Source: Hymenobacter edaphi (GTDB lineage: Bacteria; Bacteroidota; Bacteroidia; Cytophagales; Hymenobacteraceae). From it: 64,000 nt of DNA. Shown here piece by piece: positions 15,236 to 25,220 of the stretch. Each line of letters starts with the position of its first letter. The first letter of the stretch is position 1. Location: contig NZ_QHKM01000001.1 in NCBI RefSeq assembly GCF_003258365.1, positions 1,736,001-1,800,000 on the forward strand, in the 5' to 3' direction. The notes below the pieces were generated by a model. It was given only the letters and a program-made list of their open reading frames with translations, was not told the origin of the DNA and did no database searches. Position numbers and translations under genes: made by a program.

Positions 15236-18200
15236 ATGTCCTCGTTACTTACCCGCTGCCTGTGTGCCCTGTGGCTGCTCGGCGGCTTCGCGGCCCGGGC
15301 CCAGCCCGCCGCCCCCACCCGGCAGACGCAGTACCTCTCGGGCCGCGACAAGGACCGCACCGTGGCCTGGGACTTCTACTGCACCGGCGGGCGGCAAAGC
15401 GGCGTCTGGACCACCATTCAGGTGCCCTCGTGCTGGGAGCAGCAGGGCTTCGGCAGCTACAACTACGGCCGCGACTACAAAACCTACGGCAAGAATTTCC
15501 GCTTCGCCGACGAGCAGGGCCGCTACCGGCACGCGTTCCGCACGCCCCCGGACTGGCAGCAGCGGCGGGTGTTTATCGTGTTCGAAGGCTCGATGACCGA
15601 CACCGAGGTGAAGGTGAACGGGCAACTGGCCGGGCCTACGCACCGGGGCGCGTTCTACGAGTTTCGCTACGACATCACCGACAAGCTGCGGCCCGCCGGC
15701 CAGCCTAATCTGCTGGAAGTCACGGTGAGCAAGATGTCGGCCGATAAGTCGGTGAATAATGCCGAGCGGCTGGCCGACTACTGGGTGTTCGGCGGCATTT
15801 TCCGGCCGGTGAAGCTGGAGGCGTTTCCCGAGCAGTTCATCCCCCGCCTGGCCGTGGATGCCCGCGCCGACGGCTCCTTTGCCCTGAACGTATTCGTGCG
15901 CGGGCTGCGGCAGGCCACCGAAGTGCAGGCCGACATCCTCGACGCCGACGGGAAGACGGTGGGCTCGGCGCGGGGCATGGCCCAGGCGGGTGATACGCTC
16001 GTTAACGTCAAAACCACCGTCAGCCAGCCGCGGCTGTGGACTTCGGAAACGCCCAATCTGTACCGCACCCGCGTGAGCTTGCGGGCCGGCGGGCAGCCGC
16101 TGTACCAGACCGAGGAGCGGTTCGGCTTCCGCACCATCGAAATCCGGCGCGGGCGGGGCATTTTCGTCAACGGCACGCAGGTAAAGCTCAAGGGCACCAA
16201 CCGCCACAGCTGGTGGCCCGAAACCGGCCGCACCCTCAGCGACGCCATCCATCTGCAGGACGTGCGGCTCATCAAGGAGATGAACATGAACGCGGTGCGC
16301 ATGTCGCACTACCCGCCCGACCGGCGCTTTTTGGAGCTCTGCGACTCGCTCGGCCTGTACGTGCTCGACGAGCTGGCCGGCTGGCAGAAGGCCTACTCGA
16401 CCCCGGCCGGGGCGCCGCTGGTGCGCGAGATGGTGCAGCGCGACGCGAATCACCCGAGCATTCTGTTCTGGAGCAACGGCAACGAGGGCGGCACCAACAA
16501 GGAGCTGGACGATGACTTTGGCCTTTACGACCTCTCGCAGCGGCCCGTCATCCACGCCCACCACCGCCCCGGCAACCAGCACAACGGCATCGACACCAAC
16601 CACTACGAGAACTTCTACAGCTCGCAGAAACTCCTGGCCGACTCGCTGATCTACATGCCCACCGAGTTTCTGCACTGCCAGGACGACGGCGGCGGGGCGG
16701 CCGGGCTGCAGGACATCTGGGAGCTGCACTGGCAGGCCCCGCGCTCCGGCGGCGGCTTCCTCTGGGCCCTGGTCGACGAGGGCCTGGTGCGCACCGACCA
16801 GCGCGGCATCATCGACGTGAACGGGGTGAATGCGCCCGACGGCGTGCTGGGCCCGCACCGCGAAAAGGAAGGCAGCTTCTTCGCCATCCGGGAAATCTTC
16901 GCGCCGATTCGAGTGCGCGTGGCCGGGGCAGCGCAAGCCAATAAGAAAACCGCGAAACGCAGCAAGCCGCCCAAGGCCGCAGCAGGCACAACCTCCCCGG
17001 CTTCAGCTGCTGCGGCTCCACCTGAGCCAGCGGCGGCGACTCAGCAAACGGCCGGCGGTTCGGCCCCGGCTGCCACTCCGCCGACCGAGCTGCCGGCCGA
17101 TTTCCGGGGCGTTATCGAGGTCGAAAACCGCTACCACTTCCTGAACCTGCGCCAGTGCTTTTTCCAGTGGGAGCTGGTGAACTTCCGCCAGCCCGGCGAC
17201 GCGTTCAGCGGCCACGTGACCCGGCAGCGCGGCCGGGCCGCCAGTCCCGATGTGGCCCCGCTGGCCCGGGGCCAATTGAAGCTGGAACTGCCCAAAGATT
17301 GGCGGCGCTACGACGCGCTGCAGCTGGCCGCCTTCGATGCGCAGAAGAACCTGGTGTACCGCTGGACCTGGCGCACCGGCCCCGCCCGCCAGGCCCTGGC
17401 CGGCCTCGTGACGCTGGCCGCCGGGCCGCAGCCGATAGAAGCCACCGAAACCGATTCCACCCTCACGCTCAAGGCCGCGGGCATCACGGTGGGCTGGAAC
17501 CGGCAGACCGGCCGCCTCACCGGGCTGCGCGGCAACAACGGCGACAAGCTCAGCTTCGGCGGCGGCCCGTTGCTGGTGAGCGGCGCGGCCACCTTCCAGG
17601 GCCTCACGCGCCGCTCGGAGCCCGACGGCGAAGTGGTGGAAGCGCGGTACGCCGGCGACCTGCGCGCCGTGCGCTGGAAGCTCTACGGCTCGGGCTGGCT
17701 GCAACTCGATTATGAGTACGCCGCCGCGGGCGACCTGCCCTTTGCCGGCCTCTCGTTCCGCTACCCCGAAAACTACGTGCTCGGCGCCCGGTGGCTGGGC
17801 CGGGGCCCCTACCGCGTCTGGAAAAACCGCCCCCAGGGCGTCACGCTCGATACCTGGGAAAACGCCTACAACAACACCCAGACCGGCGCCGCCCCCTGGC
17901 TGTACCCCGAGTTCAAGGGCTACTTCGCCGACATCAGCTGGCTGGAGCTGAACACGGTGGAAGGCAAGTTCCTCGTCGCCACCCCCGACCCGGGGCTGTA
18001 CGTGCGCCTCTTCGACTTCTACGGCCTCTCCGGCGTGCAGCCCCACCCCGGGCTGCCCGTGGGCAACCTCTCCTTTCTCGATGCCATTCCGCCCCTGGGC
18101 ACCAAACTGGCCCTGAACATCGACGCCAACACGGCCGCCCTCGGCCCGCAGAGTGAGCTGAATCACCTGAGCGGGACGCGCCGCCGCACTTTGTACTTCT

Positions 18201-18271
18201 TCTTCGGCCTGCCCCCGGTCAGCAGCACGCCCCAGCCCTACACTGCCCCGGCCAAGGACGACTTGTTTTAA
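15236..18271 (+). CDS. GH2-family glycoside hydrolase
   Basis: 1011 residues from the ATG at 15236, directly before the signal peptide (SSLLTRCLCALWLLGGFAARAQ). Order: galactose-binding-like sandwich (about 30-200, with WTTIQVPSCWEQQG), Ig-like sandwich, TIM barrel (about 300-560) with the acid/base Glu in WSNGNEGG and a second Glu in MPTEFLHC as candidate nucleophile, then a beta-galactosidase small-chain-like C-terminal half. A low-complexity Ala/Pro/Lys/Ser stretch of about 60 residues (about 563-622) interrupts the region after the barrel. GH2 enzymes remove beta-galactose, beta-glucuronate or related residues; a pectin side-chain role is inferred from the neighbouring locus. Confidence 0.88.
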   Translation: MSSLLTRCLCALWLLGGFAARAQPAAPTRQTQYLSGRDKDRTVAWDFYCTGGRQSGVWTTIQVPSCWEQQGFGSYNYGRDYKTYGKNFRFADEQGRYRHAFRTPPDWQQRRVFIVFEGSMTDTEVKVNGQLAGPTHRGAFYEFRYDITDKLRPAGQPNLLEVTVSKMSADKSVNNAERLADYWVFGGIFRPVKLEAFPEQFIPRLAVDARADGSFALNVFVRGLRQATEVQADILDADGKTVGSARGMAQAGDTLVNVKTTVSQPRLWTSETPNLYRTRVSLRAGGQPLYQTEERFGFRTIEIRRGRGIFVNGTQVKLKGTNRHSWWPETGRTLSDAIHLQDVRLIKEMNMNAVRMSHYPPDRRFLELCDSLGLYVLDELAGWQKAYSTPAGAPLVREMVQRDANHPSILFWSNGNEGGTNKELDDDFGLYDLSQRPVIHAHHRPGNQHNGIDTNHYENFYSSQKLLADSLIYMPTEFLHCQDDGGGAAGLQDIWELHWQAPRSGGGFLWALVDEGLVRTDQRGIIDVNGVNAPDGVLGPHREKEGSFFAIREIFAPIRVRVAGAAQANKKTAKRSKPPKAAAGTTSPASAAAAPPEPAAATQQTAGGSAPAATPPTELPADFRGVIEVENRYHFLNLRQCFFQWELVNFRQPGDAFSGHVTRQRGRAASPDVAPLARGQLKLELPKDWRRYDALQLAAFDAQKNLVYRWTWRTGPARQALAGLVTLAAGPQPIEATETDSTLTLKAAGITVGWNRQTGRLTGLRGNNGDKLSFGGGPLLVSGAATFQGLTRRSEPDGEVVEARYAGDLRAVRWKLYGSGWLQLDYEYAAAGDLPFAGLSFRYPENYVLGARWLGRGPYRVWKNRPQGVTLDTWENAYNNTQTGAAPWLYPEFKGYFADISWLELNTVEGKFLVATPDPGLYVRLFDFYGLSGVQPHPGLPVGNLSFLDAIPPLGTKLALNIDANTAALGPQSELNHLSGTRRRTLYFFFGLPPVSSTPQPYTAPAKDDLF

Positions 18272-18272
18272 G

Positions 18273-18330
18273 GCGGTAGTACTGGCGGTCATTGCCGCGC
18301 TTCGCTCGCAATGACCACCAGTGCTACCGC
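18273..18330. repeat. inverted repeat after the GH2 stop codon
   Basis: GCGGTAGTACTGG-type left arm pairs imperfectly with a right arm ending GTGCTACCGC; the inner part is the GGTCATTGC/GCAATGACC motif found in other repeats. It begins one base after the GH2 stop codon. Confidence 0.6.
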
Positions 18331-18354
18331 ACCAAAATACTTACGGCTCAAAAA

Positions 18355-18390
18355 CAGCCGCGCCCGAAACTGCAGTTTCGGGCGCGGCTG
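18355..18390 (-). terminator. 36-bp perfect palindrome, terminator for the minus-strand PUL
   Basis: A perfect palindrome centred on CTGCAG, between convergent genes. Read on the minus strand it is followed by TTTTTGAGCC, so it should end the susC-to-18569 transcript. On the plus strand the tail is poor in T. Confidence 0.75.
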
Positions 18391-18568
18391 CTTGTCTGGT
18401 CAGCTCATTGGTCTGAACCGATGGTGCGTGCTGCCAGGGTTAGCGGTTGGCACGTTGGCCAGGACCGATTGGCTACGCCTTCCTCGGTTGCCGCGCCTGA
18501 CTACGTCGACCTTCGCTTCGCTCGCAATGACAGCGGGGTGAACCGGGGCATGCGGGGGCAGCCCCGGG

Positions 18569-19402
18569 CTACTGCAGCTTCGGCTGCGGCTTGGGGCTCT
18601 GCATGTAGCCGGCCGGCACCTTCTGGGCCGCGGCAATATTGCTGAGCCGGCGGCCGTCTTTGCCGTCCGAGCGGTTGGCGGCGAGCAGGATGCGGCCGTA
18701 GGGGCGGTAGTCGCTCCACTGGCGGCGGAAGCTGGGCGCGGCGTCGGCGGCGTTGCGGTAGAAGGCCCACTCCTCCACCAGGTACGTGCGCGGGCTGATG
18801 AGCAGCTCGTAGCGGTTGTTAGGCGTCACGCCCACGTTTTCGAAGGTCATTTCCACCACCCGGGCCGGGCTGCCCTGCACGGTGTTGCCGGTGCCCTTAT
18901 AGACGAGCTTCACGCCCGAGTCCTTGAGCTTGAAGGGCATCAGCAGCCACCAGGAGTTGTTGGCCCAGGTGGCGTACATGTTGGTGAGCAGCTTTTTGCC
19001 CTCCTCGGTTTCGCTGATGTCCTGCCCGGCGCGGTAGGCCTTGCCCGTGCGCGAGTTCAGGTTGCCGGTCAGCACCAGGTCGCCCTTCTGCCAGCGGAAG
19101 TCGTTGGTTTGCTTGTCCCACACCTGGTACTGCTCGCCGAAAAACTCCCAGCCGATGAAGCGGGTCTTCTGCCAGGCATCGTAGCCGCCCATGGCCTGCA
19201 TCACGCTGTCGGCCAGGGCCACGGCGCGGGCGTCGGAGCCGATCTGGTTGAAGTCCTTGCCGGCCGGGTACGCGGTGACCTTGCCGAGCTTGCTTTGGGC
19301 CCAGGCCGGGCGAGCGGGGCTCAGCAGCGCCAGCGCCCCGAACATCAGCAGGCAGCCGGGGCGCAAGGGCAGCAGGTGAGAAAGAAGCGGCATCATCGTC
19401 AT
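18569..19402 (-). CDS. exported protein of unknown function (DUF6503/lipoprotein-sorting-like)
   Basis: 277 residues from an ATG at 19402, ahead of a signal peptide ending in ARPAWAQ; further in-frame Met codons lie just downstream. The mature part begins with SVMQAMGGYDAWQKTRFIGWEFFGEQ and continues as a beta-rich fold (DLVLTGNLNSRTGKAY, WANNSWWLLMPFKLKDSGVKL). This pattern resembles Bacteroidota proteins of the DUF6503 or outer-membrane lipoprotein-sorting-like type. It is the last gene of the minus-strand polysaccharide locus. A role in pectin use is not evident; it may only share the transcript. Confidence 0.6.
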   Translation of the reverse strand: MTMMPLLSHLLPLRPGCLLMFGALALLSPARPAWAQSKLGKVTAYPAGKDFNQIGSDARAVALADSVMQAMGGYDAWQKTRFIGWEFFGEQYQVWDKQTNDFRWQKGDLVLTGNLNSRTGKAYRAGQDISETEEGKKLLTNMYATWANNSWWLLMPFKLKDSGVKLVYKGTGNTVQGSPARVVEMTFENVGVTPNNRYELLISPRTYLVEEWAFYRNAADAAPSFRRQWSDYRPYGRILLAANRSDGKDGRRLSNIAAAQKVPAGYMQSPKPQPKLQ

Positions 19403-19528
19403 ATGTGCGGGGAAAAGAGGGACAAACGCGCGTACGAAAAAATGCCCGCGGCAGCTAAACGGCCGGGCCGAGCGGCGGAAAATTGCCCCTCGGCCCGGCC
19501 GCTCGGGCAAGCTGCGCGGCTCCGGCCG

Positions 19529-20794
19529 CTATTTTTTTCCGGCCATTTCCATTTCGATGCTGGCCATGATAAACGGCCCCACACCCTTGAAGTCGTTCTG
19601 CTTGATGGGCTCCGAGAGGTAGTACTCGTAGCTGCCGTCGCGGTAGGGGTTGCCGCCCAGGCCGCCCACGCTCACCGTGCCGTTCAGGGCCACCGTGCCG
19701 TCGGGCTGGGGCGCCACAAACTGCTGGAGTACGCCCTGGTAGCCCTTCTGAGCCACGGCGGCGTACTGTTTATCGAGGTAGCCCATTCGCACGCCTTTCT
19801 GCAGGGCGTAGACGAACATGCAGGTGCCGGAGGTTTCAATGTAGTTGCCGGCTCGGCCAGCCTGGTCCGTCACCTGCCACCAGCCGCCGGTTTTCGGGTC
19901 CTGGTACCTGGCCAGCACCGGCGCCAGGCGCTGCAGGTAGCTGATCAGGTTCTTGCGCTGGGGGTGGTCCTTGGGAAAGTAGTCGAGCACGTCGACCAGG
20001 GCCATGCCGTACCAGCCGATGCCGCGGCTCCAGAAGTTGGGCGAGAGGCCGGTTTCCTTGTTGGCCCACTTCTCGGTTTTGGCTTCGTCCCAGCCGTGGT
20101 AAAGCAAGCCGGTTTTGGGGTCGACCAGGTGCTTTTCCACCAGCGCAAACTGCAGGGCCACGTGGTCGAAATCCTTGGGCTGGTTGAAGAGTTTGGCGTA
20201 TTCGGCGGAAAACGGCTCGGCCATGTAGAGGCCATCGAGCCACATCTGGTTCTGGTAGCGCTTCTTGTGCCAGTAGCCGCCCTCGGAGGTGTGGGGCTGG
20301 TTTTCGAGCTGCAGGCGCAGGGTTTCGGCGGCCTTGCGGTACAGCGCGCGGCGCGGCAGCTGCGGCTGCTGGTACAAAGTCAGCAGCACCCGCCCGGCGT
20401 TGATGTTGTCGAGGTTGTAGTCCTCCATCTTGAAGTAGCGGATGCTCGCGTCCGGGCCGATGGAGTAATCCATGGTCTTGACCACGTAATCCAGGTACTT
20501 CCGCTCCCCGGTGCGCTGCCAGGTGCGCTCCAGGGCCTTGAGCATCAGCCCGTGCTCGTAGCCCCAGCGGGCGGCGCGGTTGCGCTCCGGCGGAACGGTG
20601 TCGGGGTAGAGCTTCATAAATGAGTCGGCCATGCGCTGCGACCAGGGCAAGGCGGCGGCCACGGCGGGCGGGCGGGCGGCGGCCGGCTTGGCGGGCGCGG
20701 CCGTTTTGGTTTTGACCTTGACTTTACTTTGGGCCACGGCCAGCGGACCGGTCAGGGCCAGGCCGGCCAGCAGCAAAAACGAGTAAACACGCAT
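19529..20794 (-). CDS. GH105 unsaturated rhamnogalacturonyl hydrolase (first copy)
   Basis: 421 residues with signal peptide (RVYSFLLLAGLALTGPLAVAQ) and a Lys/Ala/Pro-rich linker to about residue 48. The rest is the six-hairpin barrel of GH105: RWGYEHGLMLKALERTW, the catalytic Asp187 in WLDGLYMAEP, NFWSRGIGWYGMALVDVL, and ETSGTCMFVYALQKG. Family members remove the unsaturated galacturonate (delta-4,5) left by pectin lyases from rhamnogalacturonan or galacturonan oligomers, in the periplasm. A second, more divergent copy lies at 57367-58566. The pair may divide substrates between rhamnose-linked and galacturonate-linked unsaturated ends. Confidence 0.92.
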   Translation of the reverse strand: MRVYSFLLLAGLALTGPLAVAQSKVKVKTKTAAPAKPAAARPPAVAAALPWSQRMADSFMKLYPDTVPPERNRAARWGYEHGLMLKALERTWQRTGERKYLDYVVKTMDYSIGPDASIRYFKMEDYNLDNINAGRVLLTLYQQPQLPRRALYRKAAETLRLQLENQPHTSEGGYWHKKRYQNQMWLDGLYMAEPFSAEYAKLFNQPKDFDHVALQFALVEKHLVDPKTGLLYHGWDEAKTEKWANKETGLSPNFWSRGIGWYGMALVDVLDYFPKDHPQRKNLISYLQRLAPVLARYQDPKTGGWWQVTDQAGRAGNYIETSGTCMFVYALQKGVRMGYLDKQYAAVAQKGYQGVLQQFVAPQPDGTVALNGTVSVGGLGGNPYRDGSYEYYLSEPIKQNDFKGVGPFIMASIEMEMAGKK

Positions 20795-20990
20795 AGGAAA
20801 ATCAGCAGAAAGTCAGAGAAAGGAAATGCCGTCAGCAAGATTACCAGCGGCGGCTACCAGCGGCGTCATGTGCTGTCATGTTCCACAAAGCGGGTGATTG
20901 GTAACAGAGGTTACGGGTTGAAGGCCGGTAGTAATTGAAGCCATAATGGTAAGCTCACTGACCAATCTGGCTTAATCACGCTGCAGCCGG

Positions 20991-22652
20991 CTACTTTTTC
21001 GCCACGCTGACGGCTTTTTTCTTCACCCCGGTGCCGACTTCCACCGGCAGCTTGGCCTGCGTTACATCGGTATTGCTGAGCTTGATATCCTTGGCTTTAT
21101 CAGCGCCGGAGGCGCGCAGCAGCACCGCCGCGCCGGGCTGGTACTTGATGCCGTCGAGCGTGATGTTCTGGCTGTTGTGCACTTCCATCACCGGGTCGGT
21201 ATTCTTGCTGAGCAGGCTCACGTTTTTGAGGCTGATGCGGTTGGCTTCGATGCAGACCAAGCCTTTATCGGCCTGCAGCACGGCGTTTTCCAGGCTGATG
21301 TCTTCGATGGCGCGCTCGGGCAGGCCGCGCACCAGCATGGCGGTGCGGGCGCCGTTGCAGGTCACGTTGCGCATGGAAATCTTGCGGAAAGCCGGCGTGC
21401 CCTCCCCCACCGGCTGGGCGGGCGACACGGGCCTTTCCTTGGAGCCGGCCACCTGCGGCGTGGGGTCCTTGATCATGTAGTACATGTCGAAGAGAATGGC
21501 CTCGCCGGGAATGTCCTTCATGTCCACGTTCTCGATGAATATGTTTTCCACCACCCCGCCGCGGCCCCGCGTGGTCTTGAAGCGCAGCCCGATGTCGGTG
21601 CCGATGAAGGTCAGGTTCTGCACCCAGATGTTGCGCGCCCCGCCCGACATTTCCGAGCCAATGACGAAGCCGCCGTGCCCGCGGTACACCGTGCAGTTGC
21701 GCACCAGGATGTTTTCGGTGGGCAGGGCCCGCTGCCGCCCCTGCTCGTTGCGCCCTGATTTGATGCAGATGGCGTCGTCGCCCGCGCTGAAGGTGCAGTT
21801 TTCCACCAAGCCGCGGTTGATGGATTCCAGATCCAGCGCGTCGGTGTTGGGCGTGTAGGGCCCGTTGAGCACCGATACGCCGCGCACCACCACGTCCTGG
21901 CTCATCATCGGGTGAATGGTCCAGGCCGGGGAGTTCTGGAAGGTTACGCCCTCCAGCAGAATCCGCTTGCAGCCGTCGAGCACCAGGAAATCGGGCCGCA
22001 GGTAGTCCTTGATTTCCTCGAAGTCCTTGACCTCCTTTTTCTCCTCGGTGATGACGCCCGCCTCCTTCACCTTGGTGCCGGCCAGCGACTGCGCCGACGG
22101 GTACCACCTGTCCTGCTTCTCGTTCAGCACGCCGCCCGAGGCCACCAGCTGCTTCCACTCGCCCTCCGGCGTGCGGCCCTTCTGCACCATCCACCAGGCT
22201 TCCCCGGCCCCGTCGAGGATGCCGCGGCCGGTAATGGCCACGTTTTCCAGGTTCTGGCCGTAAATCAGCGCCTGGTTGCGCACGGCGGCCAGGCCTTCCC
22301 AGTTGGTTTTGATGAGCGGGTAGTCGGCGCGGTTGGCCGAAAACTGCAGCAGCGCGCCCAGCGCCAGGTGCAGGTTGACGTTGGAGCGCATGGTCAGCCC
22401 CGCCGTGCGCCAGTGCCCGCGCGGCACCAGCACCACGCCCCCGCCCTGCTGCCCGCAGGCGTCAATGGCCTGCTGCAGGGCCTGGGTGCTTGGCGTGAGG
22501 CCGTCGGGTACGGCGCCGTACTTGGTGATGTTGAAGGTATCCGGGCGAAACTCGGTCGGGTTGACCTTGGGCAGATTCGGGGTGAACGACTGAGCAGCGG
22601 CGGGCAGGCCGGCTGAAACCAGCAGCGCGAGGATGGGCAGGTAGTTGGTCAT
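20991..22652 (-). CDS. GH28 polygalacturonase/rhamnogalacturonase (first copy)
   Basis: 553 residues: signal peptide (TNYLPILALLVSAGLPAAAQ) and a right-handed beta-helix. The N-terminal FNITKYGAVPDG motif is followed by the four GH28 motifs in order: NTDALD, GDDAICIKSG, GHGGFVIGSE and an RFKT segment. The Asp residues of the first two motifs and the His of the third are the expected catalytic set, so the enzyme should be active. An insertion rich in Glu/Lys (about residues 195-220) precedes the catalytic motifs. It most likely hydrolyses galacturonic-acid linkages in homogalacturonan or rhamnogalacturonan, exo or endo unknown. Same strand as the SusC/SusD locus. Confidence 0.9.
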   Translation of the reverse strand: MTNYLPILALLVSAGLPAAAQSFTPNLPKVNPTEFRPDTFNITKYGAVPDGLTPSTQALQQAIDACGQQGGGVVLVPRGHWRTAGLTMRSNVNLHLALGALLQFSANRADYPLIKTNWEGLAAVRNQALIYGQNLENVAITGRGILDGAGEAWWMVQKGRTPEGEWKQLVASGGVLNEKQDRWYPSAQSLAGTKVKEAGVITEEKKEVKDFEEIKDYLRPDFLVLDGCKRILLEGVTFQNSPAWTIHPMMSQDVVVRGVSVLNGPYTPNTDALDLESINRGLVENCTFSAGDDAICIKSGRNEQGRQRALPTENILVRNCTVYRGHGGFVIGSEMSGGARNIWVQNLTFIGTDIGLRFKTTRGRGGVVENIFIENVDMKDIPGEAILFDMYYMIKDPTPQVAGSKERPVSPAQPVGEGTPAFRKISMRNVTCNGARTAMLVRGLPERAIEDISLENAVLQADKGLVCIEANRISLKNVSLLSKNTDPVMEVHNSQNITLDGIKYQPGAAVLLRASGADKAKDIKLSNTDVTQAKLPVEVGTGVKKKAVSVAKK

Positions 22653-22898
22653 GAAGTAGCGCTAGGGCTTGAAACCAGCTTCCTTGCTCAATTATGGAAG
22701 GGCTGGGGTTGATTCGGGCTCGAAAACCCGGCCAGAAGTCGGCAATTCAGCGGCAAAGATGCTTCGACCGGGCTGATACTAACTGAATTTTGCCGTTTCA
22801 GGGCGTCGTTCACGCGGCGCGGACGCCCGTCAACCACCCCGGCCACGCCTGCGGCTTGGCGTCTCCTCCCCGCCGAAGAAGGGAAGCTGGTCGTTCCA

Positions 22899-25052
22899 CT
22901 ACGGCATGGGTTTCAGCCCCTCCCACTTCACCTTCCAGCCCTTCGGAACACCCGGATTGGCGGTTTTGCTGCCGTCGTAGCCGGCGCACATCAGGGCCAC
23001 GGCCGCCAGCAGGCCGCCGTTGCCGGGCAGGTAGAGGCGCAGCCGGTCGTCCTGGAAGTTGTGGCCGTTGGGCAGGTAGGTGTTGGTTTTGATGGGCATC
23101 AGCAGCGCGTCCACCGCTTTGTCGGGCAACCCCAGGCGGGTGGCCGTCATGGAGGTCATCGGGAAGTCCCAGCCCCAGGTGTGCGGCCAGTTCCAGCCCT
23201 TCCACACCAGGTCGAAGGTGCGGCGCATGGTGGCCGGGTCCTGCTGGCCGGTGACGGGCATCATGCCCAGCGCGCCGAGCACCGAGGGGTGGTCGGTGAT
23301 GAATTCCGGGTTGGTGTAGGAATCGGGGGCGCTTTCGGCGGCCAGGTACACGCCCTGCGCCTGGGGCAGCTTCGAGAGCTTTTGCAGCACTTCGGCGTAT
23401 TTGGGATTGGGCGCCAGGCCGGCTCGTTTCCGCCATTCCTGCGCCGTGGTCAGGGCCCAGTGCCAGTACACCAGCTCGTAGGTGGGGTTGAAGGTTTCTT
23501 CGGCCTTGAAGCGCTCCTGGGCCGGAATCAGACCCTTGCCGAGAATGTAACGGTCCTTGTCTTTCTCGTAAAACGGGTACGAGGCCATGAAATCGGCCGT
23601 GGCAAACACCAGTTCCTGGTACTTCTGCTGCGCGGCGGCCCCGCCCCCGTCGCGGCGCACCAGCTCGGCCAGGTAGATGAAGTGCGGCTGCTGCCAGATC
23701 AGAAACGCGCCCACCGACGAGGGCGCCTCGCGGCCCTGGTTGTCGGTCATTTTCTGCCAGCGCAGCCCCTCGAAGCCCTGGCGCTGGGCAATGGCCTTGG
23801 CGCCGGCTATGATTTCGGGGCGCAGGTACCAGTCGAGGCTGCGCTGCAGCAGGTCGGTGCGGCCCCAGAGGCCGTAGTGCATGGCGTGCCAGTAGTGCAT
23901 TTCCAGGTGGGGCTTGCCAAACCAGCTGTTGTACACCAGCCCCGTTTCCTGGGGCGGAAACTGCCCCGTTTCCTGACTGCGAATCAAATACTGCGAGAGA
24001 ATCATGCGCCGCTCCAGCTCCTTGGCCCGCGGGTCCTTGGTGGCACCGAAGTCCACCGCGCCGCCGCTCAGCCAGAAGCTTTTCCAGCCCGCCACGCTGC
24101 TTTTCTGCGCCTCGGCGAAGCTCACCGGATGCATCTTCTCCTCCAGCGGCGGCGTGAAACGGGCGCTGACTTCCAGCACGTCCTGCTGGCCATCGGGCGT
24201 CAGCACGAACTCGTGCGGCTGCGCGCCGGTGGCCAGCCGGGCCTTCCCGTTCCAGCCGAAAGCCACCTGGTACTGGTCGGCGTCGAGCCGGTGCGACACC
24301 ACGGCCATGGTCTCCCGCTGCCACTCGATTTTCGACTGGTGCCGGTCGGCGTTCTGGTAGTTCACGCCCACGTCGTCCCACTGCGCGGTGGGGTACGGCA
24401 GGCGCAGAAACACCTGGAGGCGCTGCTGCTTCACCAGCGGCGACTTCACCTGCACGGCCACCGCGTCCTGCTGCTGGTGGCCCACCGTCAGCACGTCCAC
24501 CGGCGTACCTTCCAGGGTGAAGTGGCTGCGGATTTCGCCGGTCCAGGGGTTCAGCTCCTGCCGCAAATCTTTCAGGTCCTTAATGGTAGCGCGGGAGCCG
24601 TCTTTTTTGAGCAGCACGAAGCCCAGGTTGCCCAGCTGCAGGCGGTGCGGGTTGGCGCGCAGAAAGTCCACCGCCTGCTTGTTGCGCTCGGGCGCTTTCA
24701 CCTGCACGGTGTAGGGAATCTTGCGCCCGTTCAGCTCGTACTGCCGCTGGGCTTCCTCCACTTTGTAGCCCTCCCGGTTCGGAAAGCTGTGCCAGCCCCA
24801 TTCCGACTGCGTGCCCAGCGGCACGCCCTTGGCGTAATACTCCGGGAATGACTGCAGCCCCGTCACGTCGACGGTCATGGCAAAAACGCCGTTGCCCACG
24901 TTCAGCGAAGCCAGCGAATCGGTGGTGGTGTTCACAACCTTGTGGCGCTCCACCACGGCCTGCCGGTTGATGGCCTGGGCCAGCGCCTCGGAAGCCGAAA
25001 AAGCGGCCCCGAAGCCGAGCAGAGAAAAAAAGAGGACGCGAGTGTTGGGCAT
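22899..25052 (-). CDS. GH65-like six-hairpin glycosidase
   Basis: 717 residues with a signal peptide (PNTRVLFFSLLGFGAAFSASEALAQ). An N-terminal beta-sandwich (LNVGNGVFAMTVDVTGLQSFPE) is followed by a six-hairpin barrel with LEMHYWHAMHYGLWGR, GAFLIWQQPHFIYLAELV and WNWPHTWGWDFPMTSM. This architecture matches GH65-type and related GH-L enzymes. The activity is unknown; an exo-acting alpha-glycosidase for pectin side chains is possible, and a phosphorylase is less likely for an exported protein. Its start codon is preceded by a 71-bp repeat that also precedes the second GH105 gene. Confidence 0.65.
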   Translation of the reverse strand: MPNTRVLFFSLLGFGAAFSASEALAQAINRQAVVERHKVVNTTTDSLASLNVGNGVFAMTVDVTGLQSFPEYYAKGVPLGTQSEWGWHSFPNREGYKVEEAQRQYELNGRKIPYTVQVKAPERNKQAVDFLRANPHRLQLGNLGFVLLKKDGSRATIKDLKDLRQELNPWTGEIRSHFTLEGTPVDVLTVGHQQQDAVAVQVKSPLVKQQRLQVFLRLPYPTAQWDDVGVNYQNADRHQSKIEWQRETMAVVSHRLDADQYQVAFGWNGKARLATGAQPHEFVLTPDGQQDVLEVSARFTPPLEEKMHPVSFAEAQKSSVAGWKSFWLSGGAVDFGATKDPRAKELERRMILSQYLIRSQETGQFPPQETGLVYNSWFGKPHLEMHYWHAMHYGLWGRTDLLQRSLDWYLRPEIIAGAKAIAQRQGFEGLRWQKMTDNQGREAPSSVGAFLIWQQPHFIYLAELVRRDGGGAAAQQKYQELVFATADFMASYPFYEKDKDRYILGKGLIPAQERFKAEETFNPTYELVYWHWALTTAQEWRKRAGLAPNPKYAEVLQKLSKLPQAQGVYLAAESAPDSYTNPEFITDHPSVLGALGMMPVTGQQDPATMRRTFDLVWKGWNWPHTWGWDFPMTSMTATRLGLPDKAVDALLMPIKTNTYLPNGHNFQDDRLRLYLPGNGGLLAAVALMCAGYDGSKTANPGVPKGWKVKWEGLKPMP

Positions 25053-25062
25053 ATGGTGGAGA

Positions 25063-25208
25063 CTGTAGAGCCGCCTGTTTGCGACTCAATCGTGAGCTGC
25101 GTTGATCTTCGATTGCTGAGGTTGTGATTACCGCGTCGGTGCAACTCCAGCGGGGCAGTTGGCCATTCATTGCCGACGGTTCAATGACAAGACGCCAGGT
25201 CTCTACAT
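25063..25208. repeat. CTGTAGAG repeat, copy A
   Basis: The first 71 bases (25063-25133) match 58579-58649 with about five differences, and the end carries a CTCTAC motif as in copy B. Both copies lie just upstream of a start codon in the same relative orientation. Confidence 0.75.
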
Positions 25209-25220
25209 CGTTCTGATGGA

